From Mariniphaga sp040772505 (GTDB lineage: Bacteria; Bacteroidota; Bacteroidia; Bacteroidales; Prolixibacteraceae), in assembly GCA_040772505.1 (NCBI GenBank), contig JAXGYA010000002.1, forward strand, positions 434,001-498,000: a DNA stretch of 64,000 nucleotides. The letters are read 5' to 3'. This document shows, in pieces, positions 36,583 to 49,847 of this stretch. The position numbers were made by a program, and so were the translations under genes. The notes beneath the pieces are model-generated. The model did not search any database. It worked only from the letters and a program-made list of their open reading frames with translations, and had not been told where the DNA came from. How positions within the stretch are numbered: position 1 is the first letter of the stretch; each line of letters opens with the position of its first letter.

Positions 36583-37626
36583 TTATCCCTTTTCATTTAA
36601 TCCGATGCCGGGTTTGTCGAAAAGCATTATTTTTCCGTTGATGATTTTCACGCCTTCAAACGGATCATTGGAAATGAGCAGATTGCCATCCAGGTCAGCC
36701 CATTTTGCGCGTGGTGAAAGTTGTGCTGCCGCAGAAATGGCGCATGAAGTTTCGGTCATGCAGCCAATCATTACCAGTAAATTGCTGGCGCGTGCAAGCT
36801 CTGCCATTCTGTGTGCTTCACGCATTCCGGTGCATTTCATCAGTTTGATGTTTATTCCCGAATAGACGCCGGCAGCCGATTTCACATCGGCAAGCCTTTG
36901 AATTGCTTCATCGCCGATTATCGGGAGGGGAGAGCGCTCTGTCAGCCAGGCATGGTCGTCAATCTTCTCTTTTGGCAGGGGCTGCTCCACAAACAGTACG
37001 CCCATTCCCTTGAGCCAGTGTATCATTTCAAGAGCTTCGCTCCTGTCGCTCCAACCCTGGTTTACATCCACACAGACTGGCTTTGCAGAAACCGAGCGGA
37101 TGGTTTTAATGATTTGCCTGTCATCTGCGCTTCCCAGTTTCACTTTCAGGATATTATAAGGCGAAGCCTCCAGAGTCTTTTGTCTTATCATCTCACTCTT
37201 GTCAATTCCGATGGTAAATGATGTGTCGGGTGTATTTTCAGGTGAAAACCCCCATATTTTATACCATGGCTTTCCGACGATTTTACCAACGAGGTCGTGA
37301 AGGGCAATGTCAACAGATGCCTTTGCCGCCGTATTCCCGGGTGCAGCGTTGTCTGTGTGTTCCAGAATTTCTTCTATCCGGAACGGATCACTGAATTGAC
37401 TCAGGTTGAGTGACGATAAAAATCTGCCGGCAGTTTCGTGTGATTCTCCCAAATAGGGAGGCATGGAAGCCTCGCCAAATCCCGTCAGACCCTGGTATTC
37501 AATTTTTGTCAGCATAACCGGAGTGGTGGTTCGTGAACTGCCGGACAATGTAAAAACATGCTTCAACTGTAAATGGTATGGTTTAAAAGATAATTTTAAA
37601 CCCTGTGCAGCTATTTTTCCTTTCAT
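36583..37626 (-). CDS. Dipeptide epimerase (L-Ala-D/L-Glu type), enolase superfamily
   Basis: Enolase-superfamily enzyme, 347 residues, that probably interconverts L-Ala-D-Glu and L-Ala-L-Glu during murein peptide recycling. The KxK motif is K161-V-K163, the metal ligands are D187 (VDVNQ), E214 (VEQP) and D239 (GDE), and the opposite base is K261 in NIKLMK. The DLDGNLLI stretch near residue 318 matches the DxD motif that recognises the dipeptide amino group in the Ala-Glu epimerases. Other dipeptide specificities cannot be excluded. It is upstream of msrB with an 86-base gap and could be co-transcribed with it. Confidence 0.92.
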   Translation of the reverse strand: MKGKIAAQGLKLSFKPYHLQLKHVFTLSGSSRTTTPVMLTKIEYQGLTGFGEASMPPYLGESHETAGRFLSSLNLSQFSDPFRIEEILEHTDNAAPGNTAAKASVDIALHDLVGKIVGKPWYKIWGFSPENTPDTSFTIGIDKSEMIRQKTLEASPYNILKVKLGSADDRQIIKTIRSVSAKPVCVDVNQGWSDRSEALEMIHWLKGMGVLFVEQPLPKEKIDDHAWLTERSPLPIIGDEAIQRLADVKSAAGVYSGINIKLMKCTGMREAHRMAELARASNLLVMIGCMTETSCAISAAAQLSPRAKWADLDGNLLISNDPFEGVKIINGKIMLFDKPGIGLNEKG

Positions 37627-37832
37627 GGTTGACTAACTTTAATTACAATTTTGCCGGGAATAACTTTTTGACTTTTGTCAAAGTTACTATGTTTTTTCTT
37701 TTTTTTTTAGGTTTACTTTGCGGAATGAGTTAGGATTGGTCTGAAACGGGCTTGAGGAAATATCACATGAGGTATGATATTAAACCATTAGGGTTTTATA
37801 GAATAACTTCGGGGAAAGTTAATTTTAATCGT

Positions 37833-38558
37833 ATGGGGACTGATTTTGAAAATAGTTTTAAAATTCCGGTTTTATACTGGGATGAGCACATTATAGTGGT
37901 TGAAAAACCTTATGGTTTGGCGGTGCATAAAAATGATTTTATGCCACATGATGCTCCTTATCTCACCAAACTGGTTGGTGACATAACCGGAAAATGGATC
38001 TACAATGTCCATCGGCTCGATGCTAAAACTTCCGGAGTGATTGTGCTGGCATTTTCTTCAGAGATGGCAAGGGAACTCACTTTGCAGTTTGAGCGCCGGG
38101 AAGTGGTGAAAAAATATGTTGCACTGGTGCAGGGGAACCCGGGTGAAGGTACATTCAGTGAAAAAGTTTTGGTAAAAAAGAAATCAAACTTTAAAAAACC
38201 GGCAACAACTCATTTCACTGTGATAAAATCAATTGAAACCGATATATCATATAAAGAGAAAACCAATATAGTATTGAGCTTGACTGAAATAACTCCTGAG
38301 ACCGGCCGCTGGCATCAGATACGACAACATTTTGCCAAAAACCGCTATGACATTGTTGGGGATAATCACCATGGAGATTTTACCTTGAACAAAATAATTG
38401 TTGAAAAAACAGGTATTAACCGGTTGTTTCTGCATGCGTTTTCACTTGAGTTTACTCATCCGGAGTCACGGCAGCGTCTGAAATTTATTTCTCATGTTCC
38501 GGAAACTTTTGAACAGGTGATGATGGAATTTGAGCAGAAAAATTCAGAAACGGGATAG
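37833..38558 (+). CDS. RluA-family pseudouridine synthase (TruC-like)
   Basis: Pseudouridine synthase of 241 residues from the chosen start. It has the family pattern in order: VLYWDEHIIVVEKPYGLAVH, the catalytic HRLDAKTSG with the active-site aspartate, KKYVALVQGNPG, and TPETGRWHQIRQH, which matches the TGR-HQIR motif. There is no S4 RNA-binding domain, and the short N-terminus resembles TruC-type tRNA enzymes more than RluD. In-frame ATG codons at 37767 and 37833 are both possible. I chose 37833 because the family usually begins just before the first strand. The exact target RNA is not determined. Confidence 0.85.
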   Translation: MGTDFENSFKIPVLYWDEHIIVVEKPYGLAVHKNDFMPHDAPYLTKLVGDITGKWIYNVHRLDAKTSGVIVLAFSSEMARELTLQFERREVVKKYVALVQGNPGEGTFSEKVLVKKKSNFKKPATTHFTVIKSIETDISYKEKTNIVLSLTEITPETGRWHQIRQHFAKNRYDIVGDNHHGDFTLNKIIVEKTGINRLFLHAFSLEFTHPESRQRLKFISHVPETFEQVMMEFEQKNSETG

Positions 38559-38614
38559 AAAAGCTGAAACTCAAATCCTTCACAGTTGATAAACATACTC
38601 TTTAAGTGTAAAGT

Positions 38615-41086
38615 TTAAGTTTTCCGCAAATGCTTATTCATGTGTGCCATTACCAGTTTTATTTCACTGTATGAATAATTATTGCCAAGTTTATTTTTAA
38701 TATCCGAAATAGTTTCAGCTTCCCCCTTTTTTCTGATATAGTGGCTGATAACATCAGATTTCGATTGACTGATAAGCTCAAAAATCTCCAATTCACCTTT
38801 TTCAACAAAAAAGGCAAGATGCCCAATGATGGTTGATTCAGTTAAATTCCGCTTTCTGGCAATTTCCTGCGGAGTCAGTCCTTGCCTGAAATACATCAGA
38901 CTTAATTCTTTGGTATTTAATCCGGCAATTTCTATTTCCTCATGGGCATTCAGAGGTATATCCATTCCTTTCTCGTGCCTGTAGCTGATAGTTAAAGCAA
39001 GAATATCCTGTCCGAAAAGCTCCATTTTTTTACTGCCCATTCCTTTTATGGCTTTCAGCTCGCTAACCGTGGATGGTATTTTATTTGAAATTTCCAGGAT
39101 TACCTTCAATGAAATAATTTTGGAGGTTTCCATGCCTGTATCCATTGATTTTTCATTGCGCCACTTCACTATTTTTTTGTATAGCTCAGGTTCTGTTGTA
39201 TTCATGCTTGCAGACTCCCTTTTAGTTTTTGCGGAAGGCTTTTCCATTGAAGCAAGTGCCCGTGCCTTTAAATATTCCTTAACGGAAAAGCCTTTTTCAA
39301 CAGACTCAATCCCTGCGCGAATGACGGAAAGTTCAGTTTCAATTTGTGTCAGAATATCCCCGATTCGCTTGTGAATTGCCCGGTTGTCAGAATCAAACCT
39401 GGACTGTGATAAAGGCACTTCAATGTGCTCAGAAATCTTTTTCAGGAAGTAATCGGCAGCTTTTTTTAATCTTTCCTGCAAGCGGATGTTTTCTTCAGCA
39501 AAACCGGGTTCTTCCATCAGCCCTTTTAGCTGAGTCTGAAATTTTTCTGCCACATCAATCATTTCAGTCCGAATGGGGGAGATTGAATTTTGCATTTTTT
39601 CATTGATATTTCCCATAAGGGAGGAAGCATTTTCATTCCACACCTTCAGCAGGTAAATGATTTTTTGCAGCAATGATTTAAAATCAAACATTTCAGAAAA
39701 GAGTTGTAACTCATAGCTCTTCCGGTACTTTTCAAACACTTGTTCATCGGGTTGATTCTGTTTTACTTCGTTGGAAAAACCAACTACTGTTTCATCGCTG
39801 ATGACGCTTTCCATACTGATTGGGGTGCTCAACACCAGTCCGCTAAGACTTCTGCATCTGCTCAGCGCCACATAAACCTGCCCATGGGCAAAGGATTGAC
39901 GGGCATCAATAACTGCCTTTTCAAATGTCAGCCCCTGACTTTTATGAATTGTAATTGCCCATGCAAGTTTCAGCGGAAACTGCACAAACTTTCCAACCGG
40001 TTCTTCTTCTATTTCACCGGTTGTTTCGTTCAGCCTGTATTTGATGCTTTCCCAGGTCTCTCTCTCAACATCAATTGGTTCATCATCACCGGGGCAAACC
40101 ACTCTGATATGGGTATCATTGATGTTTAGTACCTTACCGATTTTACCGTTATAGTACCTTTTTTCGGCGGATGAGTCATTTTTTAGAAACATTATCTGTG
40201 CTCCCGGTTTTATTTCAAGAATTTCATCGGCAGGGTAGGAGTATTGGGGAAATTCACCCTGCACCTCACATTTAAAACGTTGTAATTGAGTGGTAAGATT
40301 ATTCAGTTTTGAATCATTTATCTGTTTTGCCTGATAGTTGTGTGTGGTCAGCGTAATATAACCCTCTTCATCTGAAGGTGAAAAACCGGGGATAAACCGG
40401 CTGTTCAGCAGTTGTAAATCAACTTGTCTCATAGTATTTTCACGAACCTTGTTCAGAAGATCAATAAAGCCCTGCTCGCTCTGCCTGAATATCTCTGCCA
40501 GTTCAATCCCAATAAAATTTGACTTCTTTAAAGCATGACTGCTGAAAAAGAAGCCGGTTTCGTAATATTTCTTTAATATTTCCCATTCATCATCCTTAAT
40601 TACCGGAGCAAGCTGTCTGAGGTCGCCAATCATAAGCAGCTGAACTCCACCGAACGGGAGAGTGCGGTTTTTAAAACGGCGGAGGGTGGCATCTATAGCA
40701 TCGAGTAAATCGGCTCGTACCATACTGATTTCGTCAATGACCAGCAAGTCAAGGGTTCGGATGAGGTTAATTTTGTTTCGGGCAAACCTGAAAAACCTTT
40801 TTGCTCTTTGTGCTGAGCTGATTTTTGAAGCACCATGCGATGCTGCATATTCCGGAACCTGCGGACCAAGTGGCAACTGGAAAAAAGAGTGAATTGTTAC
40901 CCCGCCGGCATTGATTGCTGCTACACCTGTTGGTGCCACAACAACCATTCGTTTTGGAGAACTGTTTTTCAGGTTTTTTAGAAAAGTAGTCTTTCCTGTG
41001 CCGGCTTTCCCCGTTAGAAACAGGTTGCTGTTGGTATAATTTACAAAATTGTAAGCCAGTTCAAGTTGCTGATTACTCTTGAGCAT
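38615..41086 (-). CDS. PIF1/RecD-like superfamily 1B helicase with HRDC and helix-turn-helix domains
   Basis: 823 residues. N-terminal SF1B helicase: Walker A GKAGTGKT (26-33), Walker B LLVIDEISMV, motif VLLIGDLRQL-like (QLLMIGDLRQLAPV), and the C-terminal AITIHKSQGLTF and HGQVYVALSRC. Residues about 490-620 are coiled and charged. Around 635-720 there is an HRDC-like domain (YKKIVKWRNEKS, MGSKKMELFGQDIL) as in RecQ, and the end carries a helix-turn-helix (LTPQEIARKRNLTESTIIGHL) of the kind found at RecQ tails. This fusion is common in Bacteroidota. It probably unwinds DNA or G-quadruplex structures in replication or repair; its biological role is not established. Confidence 0.9.
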   Translation of the reverse strand: MLKSNQQLELAYNFVNYTNSNLFLTGKAGTGKTTFLKNLKNSSPKRMVVVAPTGVAAINAGGVTIHSFFQLPLGPQVPEYAASHGASKISSAQRAKRFFRFARNKINLIRTLDLLVIDEISMVRADLLDAIDATLRRFKNRTLPFGGVQLLMIGDLRQLAPVIKDDEWEILKKYYETGFFFSSHALKKSNFIGIELAEIFRQSEQGFIDLLNKVRENTMRQVDLQLLNSRFIPGFSPSDEEGYITLTTHNYQAKQINDSKLNNLTTQLQRFKCEVQGEFPQYSYPADEILEIKPGAQIMFLKNDSSAEKRYYNGKIGKVLNINDTHIRVVCPGDDEPIDVERETWESIKYRLNETTGEIEEEPVGKFVQFPLKLAWAITIHKSQGLTFEKAVIDARQSFAHGQVYVALSRCRSLSGLVLSTPISMESVISDETVVGFSNEVKQNQPDEQVFEKYRKSYELQLFSEMFDFKSLLQKIIYLLKVWNENASSLMGNINEKMQNSISPIRTEMIDVAEKFQTQLKGLMEEPGFAEENIRLQERLKKAADYFLKKISEHIEVPLSQSRFDSDNRAIHKRIGDILTQIETELSVIRAGIESVEKGFSVKEYLKARALASMEKPSAKTKRESASMNTTEPELYKKIVKWRNEKSMDTGMETSKIISLKVILEISNKIPSTVSELKAIKGMGSKKMELFGQDILALTISYRHEKGMDIPLNAHEEIEIAGLNTKELSLMYFRQGLTPQEIARKRNLTESTIIGHLAFFVEKGELEIFELISQSKSDVISHYIRKKGEAETISDIKNKLGNNYSYSEIKLVMAHMNKHLRKT

Positions 41087-41265
41087 GATAGTAGTTTATA
41101 ACAGATTAACATTCCGAAAATAGACAAGTTAAAGCAGTTTTGCAAAAAGATTTCAAATTGTTGAGCTGCCAATGGAGAATTAAATAACAGGAAAGCCAAC
41201 AAAACATGAAGACTCCCAAATTTAATGGAAAAGCCGATTAATTTTTAGAGCGGATTTCCTTTTGC

Positions 41266-41273
41266 TATTTTTG
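41266..41273 (+). promoter_or_regulatory. -7 promoter box (TATTTTTG) next to DEAD-box helicase start
   Basis: TATTTTTG matches TANNTTTG. TTTT at 41243-41246 is a near-match for the -33 TTTG with a 19-base gap. The box ends four bases before the ATG at 41278, so the mRNA would be nearly leaderless. The remaining intergenic bases 41087-41265 hold nothing recognised. Confidence 0.5.
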
Positions 41274-41277
41274 CATA

Positions 41278-42603
41278 ATGAAAAAATCATTTGAAAGCTT
41301 GAAAATTACAAAATCCATCTTAAAATCATTGGATGAGATTGGATTTGCCGAACCTACGCCAATTCAGCAGATGGCTATACCTATGATTAATTCCGGGAAA
41401 AATGTAGTTGGAATAGCTCAGACAGGTACCGGAAAAACAGCAGCTTACTTGCTTCCTCTGCTGTCCAGACTTAGAAAACCAGAGGGAAAAGACCCGAGAG
41501 CAATTGTGCTGGTACCCACCCGGGAGCTTTCTATTCAGGTTGGCGAAGATACAGAAGAACTGACTTCGTGGTCAGAATTGCGTCATGCGTCCGTTTTTGG
41601 GGGCATAGGCCGGACTAAACATGCTGAGCTGATTGCAGGCGGAGTCGATTTATTAGTTGCCACACCCGGCAGGCTCATGGAATTGTATCAATATGGAGAA
41701 CTTTCTTTCAAAAAAGTGAAATATCTGGTTATTGATGAAGCTGATCGTATGCTGGATATGGGGTTTAAACCTCAGCTGCATAATCTTTTTGAGGTTTTTC
41801 CGGCTAAAATGCAAATTCTGCTTTTTTCAGCCACTTTTTCAGAATCTGTGGCAAAACTTACAGAAGAATTTTTGGACTACTATGAAAAAATAGAAACTTC
41901 ACCTTCAGCAACTCCGGTAGAACAGGTGAATCAGATAGCCTACAGTGTGCCGAATTACCGGACGAAACTCAATGTGGTAAAACATCTTCTGTCCGATGAA
42001 ACAATATTTTTCCGTGTTATAATCTTTGTTAAAACGAAGGAACATGCTGATGCGGTCTTTAAGGTCATTCAGCGGAAAGCGGAAGGGGAGAAAAGAATTT
42101 TGCACTCCAACAAAGGGCAAAATACCCGTATCCACGCAATTCAGTCGTTTAAGAGTGGAGATGTCCGCATATTGATAACCACCGATGTTTCGGCAAGGGG
42201 AATTGATGCCAGCCATGTGAGTCACGTTATAAATTTTGATGTGCCCAACAATTACGAAGATTATGTGCACCGAATAGGGCGCACTGCACGTGCAGGGAAT
42301 CGTGGCGAAGCCATAACACTGATTGATCCGTCTGAAGAGTGGCACTGGAAGAAAATTCAGAAACTGATTCGGATGGACATACCCATTACCGAAATGCCTG
42401 CAGGTGTGGAATATGTTGAAACTGGATTTGATGAACGCCAAAAGCAGTTGAGGGAAATTGACCGTCAGCGAAAAATTGACGATCCAACTTTTCAGGGAGC
42501 ATTTCATCCGCGCAAGCGAAGAGGAGGATTTGCAAAGAAACCCTTTGAATCCCGGTCCAAACAGATTCGTAAAAGCCGGAAGAAAGGGAAAAGGAGAAAA
42601 TAG
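41278..42603 (+). CDS. DEAD-box RNA helicase (RhlE-like)
   Basis: ATP-dependent RNA helicase, 441 residues, for ribosome or mRNA remodelling. Q motif PTPIQ (Q30), motif I AQTGTGKT (47-54), PTRELSIQV, ATPGRL, the DEAD box in VIDEADRML, SAT in LLFSATF, ITTDVSARGID and HRIGRTARAGN. The C-terminal tail (about 390-441) is rich in arginine and lysine (HPRKRRGGFAKKPFESRSK), typical of the Bacteroidota RhlE group and likely RNA-binding. It is convergent with the transporter gene 42615-43583, with 11 bases between the two stops. Confidence 0.95.
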   Translation: MKKSFESLKITKSILKSLDEIGFAEPTPIQQMAIPMINSGKNVVGIAQTGTGKTAAYLLPLLSRLRKPEGKDPRAIVLVPTRELSIQVGEDTEELTSWSELRHASVFGGIGRTKHAELIAGGVDLLVATPGRLMELYQYGELSFKKVKYLVIDEADRMLDMGFKPQLHNLFEVFPAKMQILLFSATFSESVAKLTEEFLDYYEKIETSPSATPVEQVNQIAYSVPNYRTKLNVVKHLLSDETIFFRVIIFVKTKEHADAVFKVIQRKAEGEKRILHSNKGQNTRIHAIQSFKSGDVRILITTDVSARGIDASHVSHVINFDVPNNYEDYVHRIGRTARAGNRGEAITLIDPSEEWHWKKIQKLIRMDIPITEMPAGVEYVETGFDERQKQLREIDRQRKIDDPTFQGAFHPRKRRGGFAKKPFESRSKQIRKSRKKGKRRK

Positions 42604-42614
42604 AGTAAGTTTTG

Positions 42615-43583
42615 CTATTTGGCAACAGCGGTTTTAAGCACAGGTTTTTTTGACCAAAAACCTGCAATTGCCAGACCACTGATGATATGCCACACTCCCC
42701 ACCAGGCTGCAATAACGGTCATGCCCCCTAATGCAAGTTCCGGAGGGAAAATCTTTGGATTGAACATGAGCACCAAGGCAAGCCCCGAATTTTGGATGCC
42801 TGTTTCAATGGATATGGTGCGCCGGTCAATTTGTGGAAGTTTTAGTAATGTTCCCGTCAGAAAGCCGGTTCCTAAAGCCAGTGCGTTATGTATCAAAACA
42901 ATGAAGAATACCACATGAACAAACCTCATGAAATTTGTGAAGTTGGCAGAGAGCAGGATAATTACATATGCAATAAAGACAACTATAGATATCCGGCGCA
43001 TTGGTTTTTTTATTTTATCTGTCAATTTGGGAAAATATTGTGCGAAAAGTAGTCCTAAAACTACAGGAATTCCCAATAAAATAACTACAGTTTGCAGCAT
43101 TTGGAAAAAATCAATTTCTATGGGTACCAGATATGTCCCTGTGCCTGATGCTTTATAGTAGTTTAGGTAGAGTTTACCCCAAACGGCAAAATTTAAGGGT
43201 GTCATAATGGTGGCAGTGAGTGTGGAAAATGCGGTCAGGCTAACTGACAGCGCTACGTTTGCTTTTGCCAGGGCGCTCATAAAGTTGGAGATGTTTCCGC
43301 CCGGGCAGGCTGCAACAAGTATAATCCCAAGCGCTACAGTGGGGGTGGGGTTTAGTATTAAAATAAACAGAAATGTAATTATCGGGAGCAAAAGGAATTG
43401 AGAAATCAGCCCTGTTATCGCCGACTTTGGTTTCATTAACACATCCCTGAAGTGCTTGATTTTAATATCTAATGCAACTCCGAACATCACAAAAGCGATT
43501 ACGAAGTTTAATATCAGTAGTCCGGAAGGGGAGAAGTTTAGCCGTACATTATCGAGAATTTCCAATGTTTCGTTCATTGCCAT
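42615..43583 (-). CDS. Bile acid:sodium symporter-family (BASS) transporter
   Basis: 322-residue membrane protein with about ten helices of the BASS family (SBF domain). Landmarks: GVALDIKIKHFRDVLMKPK near helix 2, the crossing motif LVAACPGGNISNFMSALAKAN, which matches the sodium-binding signature, TPLNFAVWG, and the C-terminal SIETGIQNSGLALVLMF. Substrates in the family range from bile acids to pyruvate and pantoate precursors, and none can be assigned here. The N-terminus is MAMNETLEIL, with the first ATG chosen. Confidence 0.93.
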   Translation of the reverse strand: MAMNETLEILDNVRLNFSPSGLLILNFVIAFVMFGVALDIKIKHFRDVLMKPKSAITGLISQFLLLPIITFLFILILNPTPTVALGIILVAACPGGNISNFMSALAKANVALSVSLTAFSTLTATIMTPLNFAVWGKLYLNYYKASGTGTYLVPIEIDFFQMLQTVVILLGIPVVLGLLFAQYFPKLTDKIKKPMRRISIVVFIAYVIILLSANFTNFMRFVHVVFFIVLIHNALALGTGFLTGTLLKLPQIDRRTISIETGIQNSGLALVLMFNPKIFPPELALGGMTVIAAWWGVWHIISGLAIAGFWSKKPVLKTAVAK

Positions 43584-43783
43584 TCATTTTGAATTCACAC
43601 TACGAAAGTAGAAAAACTTTTCATAAAGGGAATAAAATCGAGACAAATAGTTCGTTTTATCCTGTTTTAATGCAAGGGATTTTTGTTTTTCAGCAAGATA
43701 CATTTGGCTTTATTTCATGCCTTCTTTGTTGAAATTTGCTTTGAATCATAAGTTTATATGTGAGATTTCAGCAGTTTCCCATC

Positions 43784-43819
43784 AAAAAAGCCCGGTCTCT
43801 TTTGAGTCCGGGCTTTTGT
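43784..43819 (-). terminator. rRNA operon terminator
   Basis: A 10-bp GC-rich stem (43786-43795 with 43808-43817) with a 12-base loop and T-rich ends. It lies directly downstream of the 5S rRNA on the minus strand. Confidence 0.9.
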
Positions 43820-43824
43820 AAAAT

Positions 43825-43933
<109 letters not shown>

Positions 43934-44064
43934 AATCTTCACCGGGTTTTTTTTCACTCGGTGTGCTGCTTTTTTTGTGCAGCCAATAGCTTTAGGCATG
44001 ATGGAAGTTTCCGGCTATGAGCCGAAAGAGGATTTTTCGTACAATATCAGGGGTCTCCTGAGAT

Positions 44065-46911
<2,847 letters not shown>

Positions 46912-47314
46912 AATAATGAGAACCCTTATATCGTCTCTTCTAATCCTCGTTACTCAGTAATTCGTAAAATTTTTCTACAATTTGTTACCTTTATCTACTT
47001 CCCATCATGCCAAAGAACTTTAAAAGAAAGCCCTACTTAATCCCCCCAAAGGAGGGAAACAGAAAGAGCATCTTTCCGAAGATAACCAAGGAATCGAACC
47101 TTGCTTATGGCACCAGCCTTATCTTGTGCAGTTTCGGGTTCCGGATCTCAAGTTCCGGGTTCCGGGTTGGTTTTTCAACTCTGAACTCTAAACTGCTTTC
47201 AGTATTTCAATATTTTTTTTGAACGTCTGCCTTTTTTTAGTGAGACAACCACTTTCAACTTTCTATCCTCTTTTTCCCTCTCTTTCTCCTTTTGGGAAAA
47301 ACCGGGAGGGGCTG
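46912..47314. repeat. Spacer between 23S and tRNA-Ala with palindromic and tandem repeats
   Basis: Contains a C-rich palindrome (47039-47058), a run of GGGTTCCGG-type units around 47136-47172, and a T-rich stretch. No gene is seen. Frames across it are short and unconvincing. Confidence 0.6.
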
Positions 47315-47388
47315 TGGAGAATAAGGGAGTCGAACCCTTGACCTCTTGAATGCAAATCAAGCGCTCTAGCCAACTGAGCTAATCCCCC
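47315..47388 (-). tRNA. tRNA-Ala (anticodon TGC)
   Basis: Cloverleaf readable on the minus strand: acceptor GGGGGAT with ATTCTCC (two G-T pairs), D arm AGCTCAG...AGAGC, anticodon loop ATTTGCAAA with TGC, T arm GGTTCGA, discriminator A. The CCA is not encoded. 74 bases, in the 16S-23S spacer at the usual place after tRNA-Ile. Confidence 0.95.
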
Positions 47389-47563
47389 AGTAATGAGCTC
47401 CCTTTCCGTTCCTCCAAGAGCCCCCTTTTTAATTCCCCCAAAGGGGAAAAACCAAAAAGGATGCAATTTTCTCTCTCTTGTCCCTCCCTTTTGGGGAGGT
47501 TAGGTGGGACTTCTCTTCTCTCTCTCTTGCCCTCCTTTGGAGGGGTTAGGGGAGGCTTTTCCG
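47389..47563. repeat. Inter-tRNA spacer with direct repeat copy 1
   Basis: 47417-47466 is one copy of a block (GCCCCTTTTTAATTCCCCCA followed by AAGGGGAAAAACCAAAAAGG and ATGCAAT) that recurs at 47665-47712 beyond tRNA-Ile. 47484-47513 and 47530-47555 are related palindromes containing GGGGAGGTTAGG or its variants. Nothing else is recognised. Confidence 0.7.
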
Positions 47564-47637
47564 TAGTCCCGCCCAGACTTGAACTGGGGACCTCTACATT
47601 ATCAGTGTAGCGCTCTAACCAGCTGAGCTACGGGACT
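47564..47637 (-). tRNA. tRNA-Ile (anticodon GAT)
   Basis: Minus-strand cloverleaf: acceptor AGTCCCG with CGGGACT, D arm AGCTCAGCTGGTTAGAGC, anticodon stem CTACA...TGTAG around a CTGATAA loop with GAT, T arm GTTCAAG, discriminator A. No encoded CCA. 74 bases. It forms the standard Ile-Ala pair of this rRNA spacer. Confidence 0.95.
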
Positions 47638-47861
47638 GTAGAATCCCCCAAGAGCCAAGCCCTTAAAGCCCCTTTTTAATTCCCCCAAAGGGGAAAAACC
47701 AAAAAGGATGCAATCCTTTTTCTCTTGTTCCTCCTTTAGGGAGGTTAGGTGGGTTCTCTTGTCCCCTCCCCTTGGGGAGGTTAGGAGGGGCTTCTCATAT
47801 CTTATAAAAAAAGCAAGGGTCAACCTTTTGTCAATCTCTCTTTGTTTTACCAAAGCTCCAG
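47638..47861. repeat. 16S to tRNA-Ile spacer with direct repeat copy 2
   Basis: 47665-47712 repeats, almost exactly, the block at 47417-47466. It is followed by C-rich palindromes at 47729-47752 and 47765-47790 (GGGAGGTTAGG). A short TA-rich stretch leads into the 16S 3' end. Confidence 0.7.
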
Positions 47862-49383
<1,522 letters not shown>

Positions 49384-49567
49384 AATATAAAAAGTTTAAT
49401 GTCTTTCGCGCTCAGGTAAATCCTCTAAGAAATTAACAAAGTTGTTACACCTTGCTTTTTTAATGCTTTATTTCAATATCAAAATTTTAAAGAACTTTTA
49501 ATCTTTTCTTATGTCTCCAACTGCTTAAAAAGTGATTGGAATAATCTGCTTTTTTATTGCAGGGTTG

Positions 49568-49598
49568 CAAAGATAGTCAATTTTATTCTAACTGCAAA
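49568..49598 (-). promoter_or_regulatory. rRNA operon promoter (TTTG, N19, TATCTTTG)
   Basis: On the minus strand TTTG (49598-49595) is followed after exactly 19 bases by TATCTTTG (49575-49568), a perfect fit to the Bacteroidota consensus. It lies about 185 bases upstream of the 16S 5' end. Confidence 0.9.
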
Positions 49599-49847
49599 AT
49601 TTACTTCTCAGCCCTTAAAAACAAATTGAATCAACGAACTTTTTCCTTTGAAAACGGCTGCAAAACTAAAACCTTTTTTCATCATTGCAACAGAAAGATA
49701 TTAAATATTTTCTGAAAAACAATCTCGTGCAGTTATCCGTATTCCGATGGCATTGCTATTGGTACAGAAAATCAATGAGATAGAACAATGTTAAATTTAG
49801 TGTAAAGAAATATCGCTTAACAATGAAGATAGGAATGATTCCGTTTC
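49599..49847. other. Intergenic region behind the rRNA promoter
   Basis: About 250 bases between the promoter and the 3' end of the GH29 gene, with AT-rich composition. No gene or hairpin terminator is clear. Confidence 0.5.
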
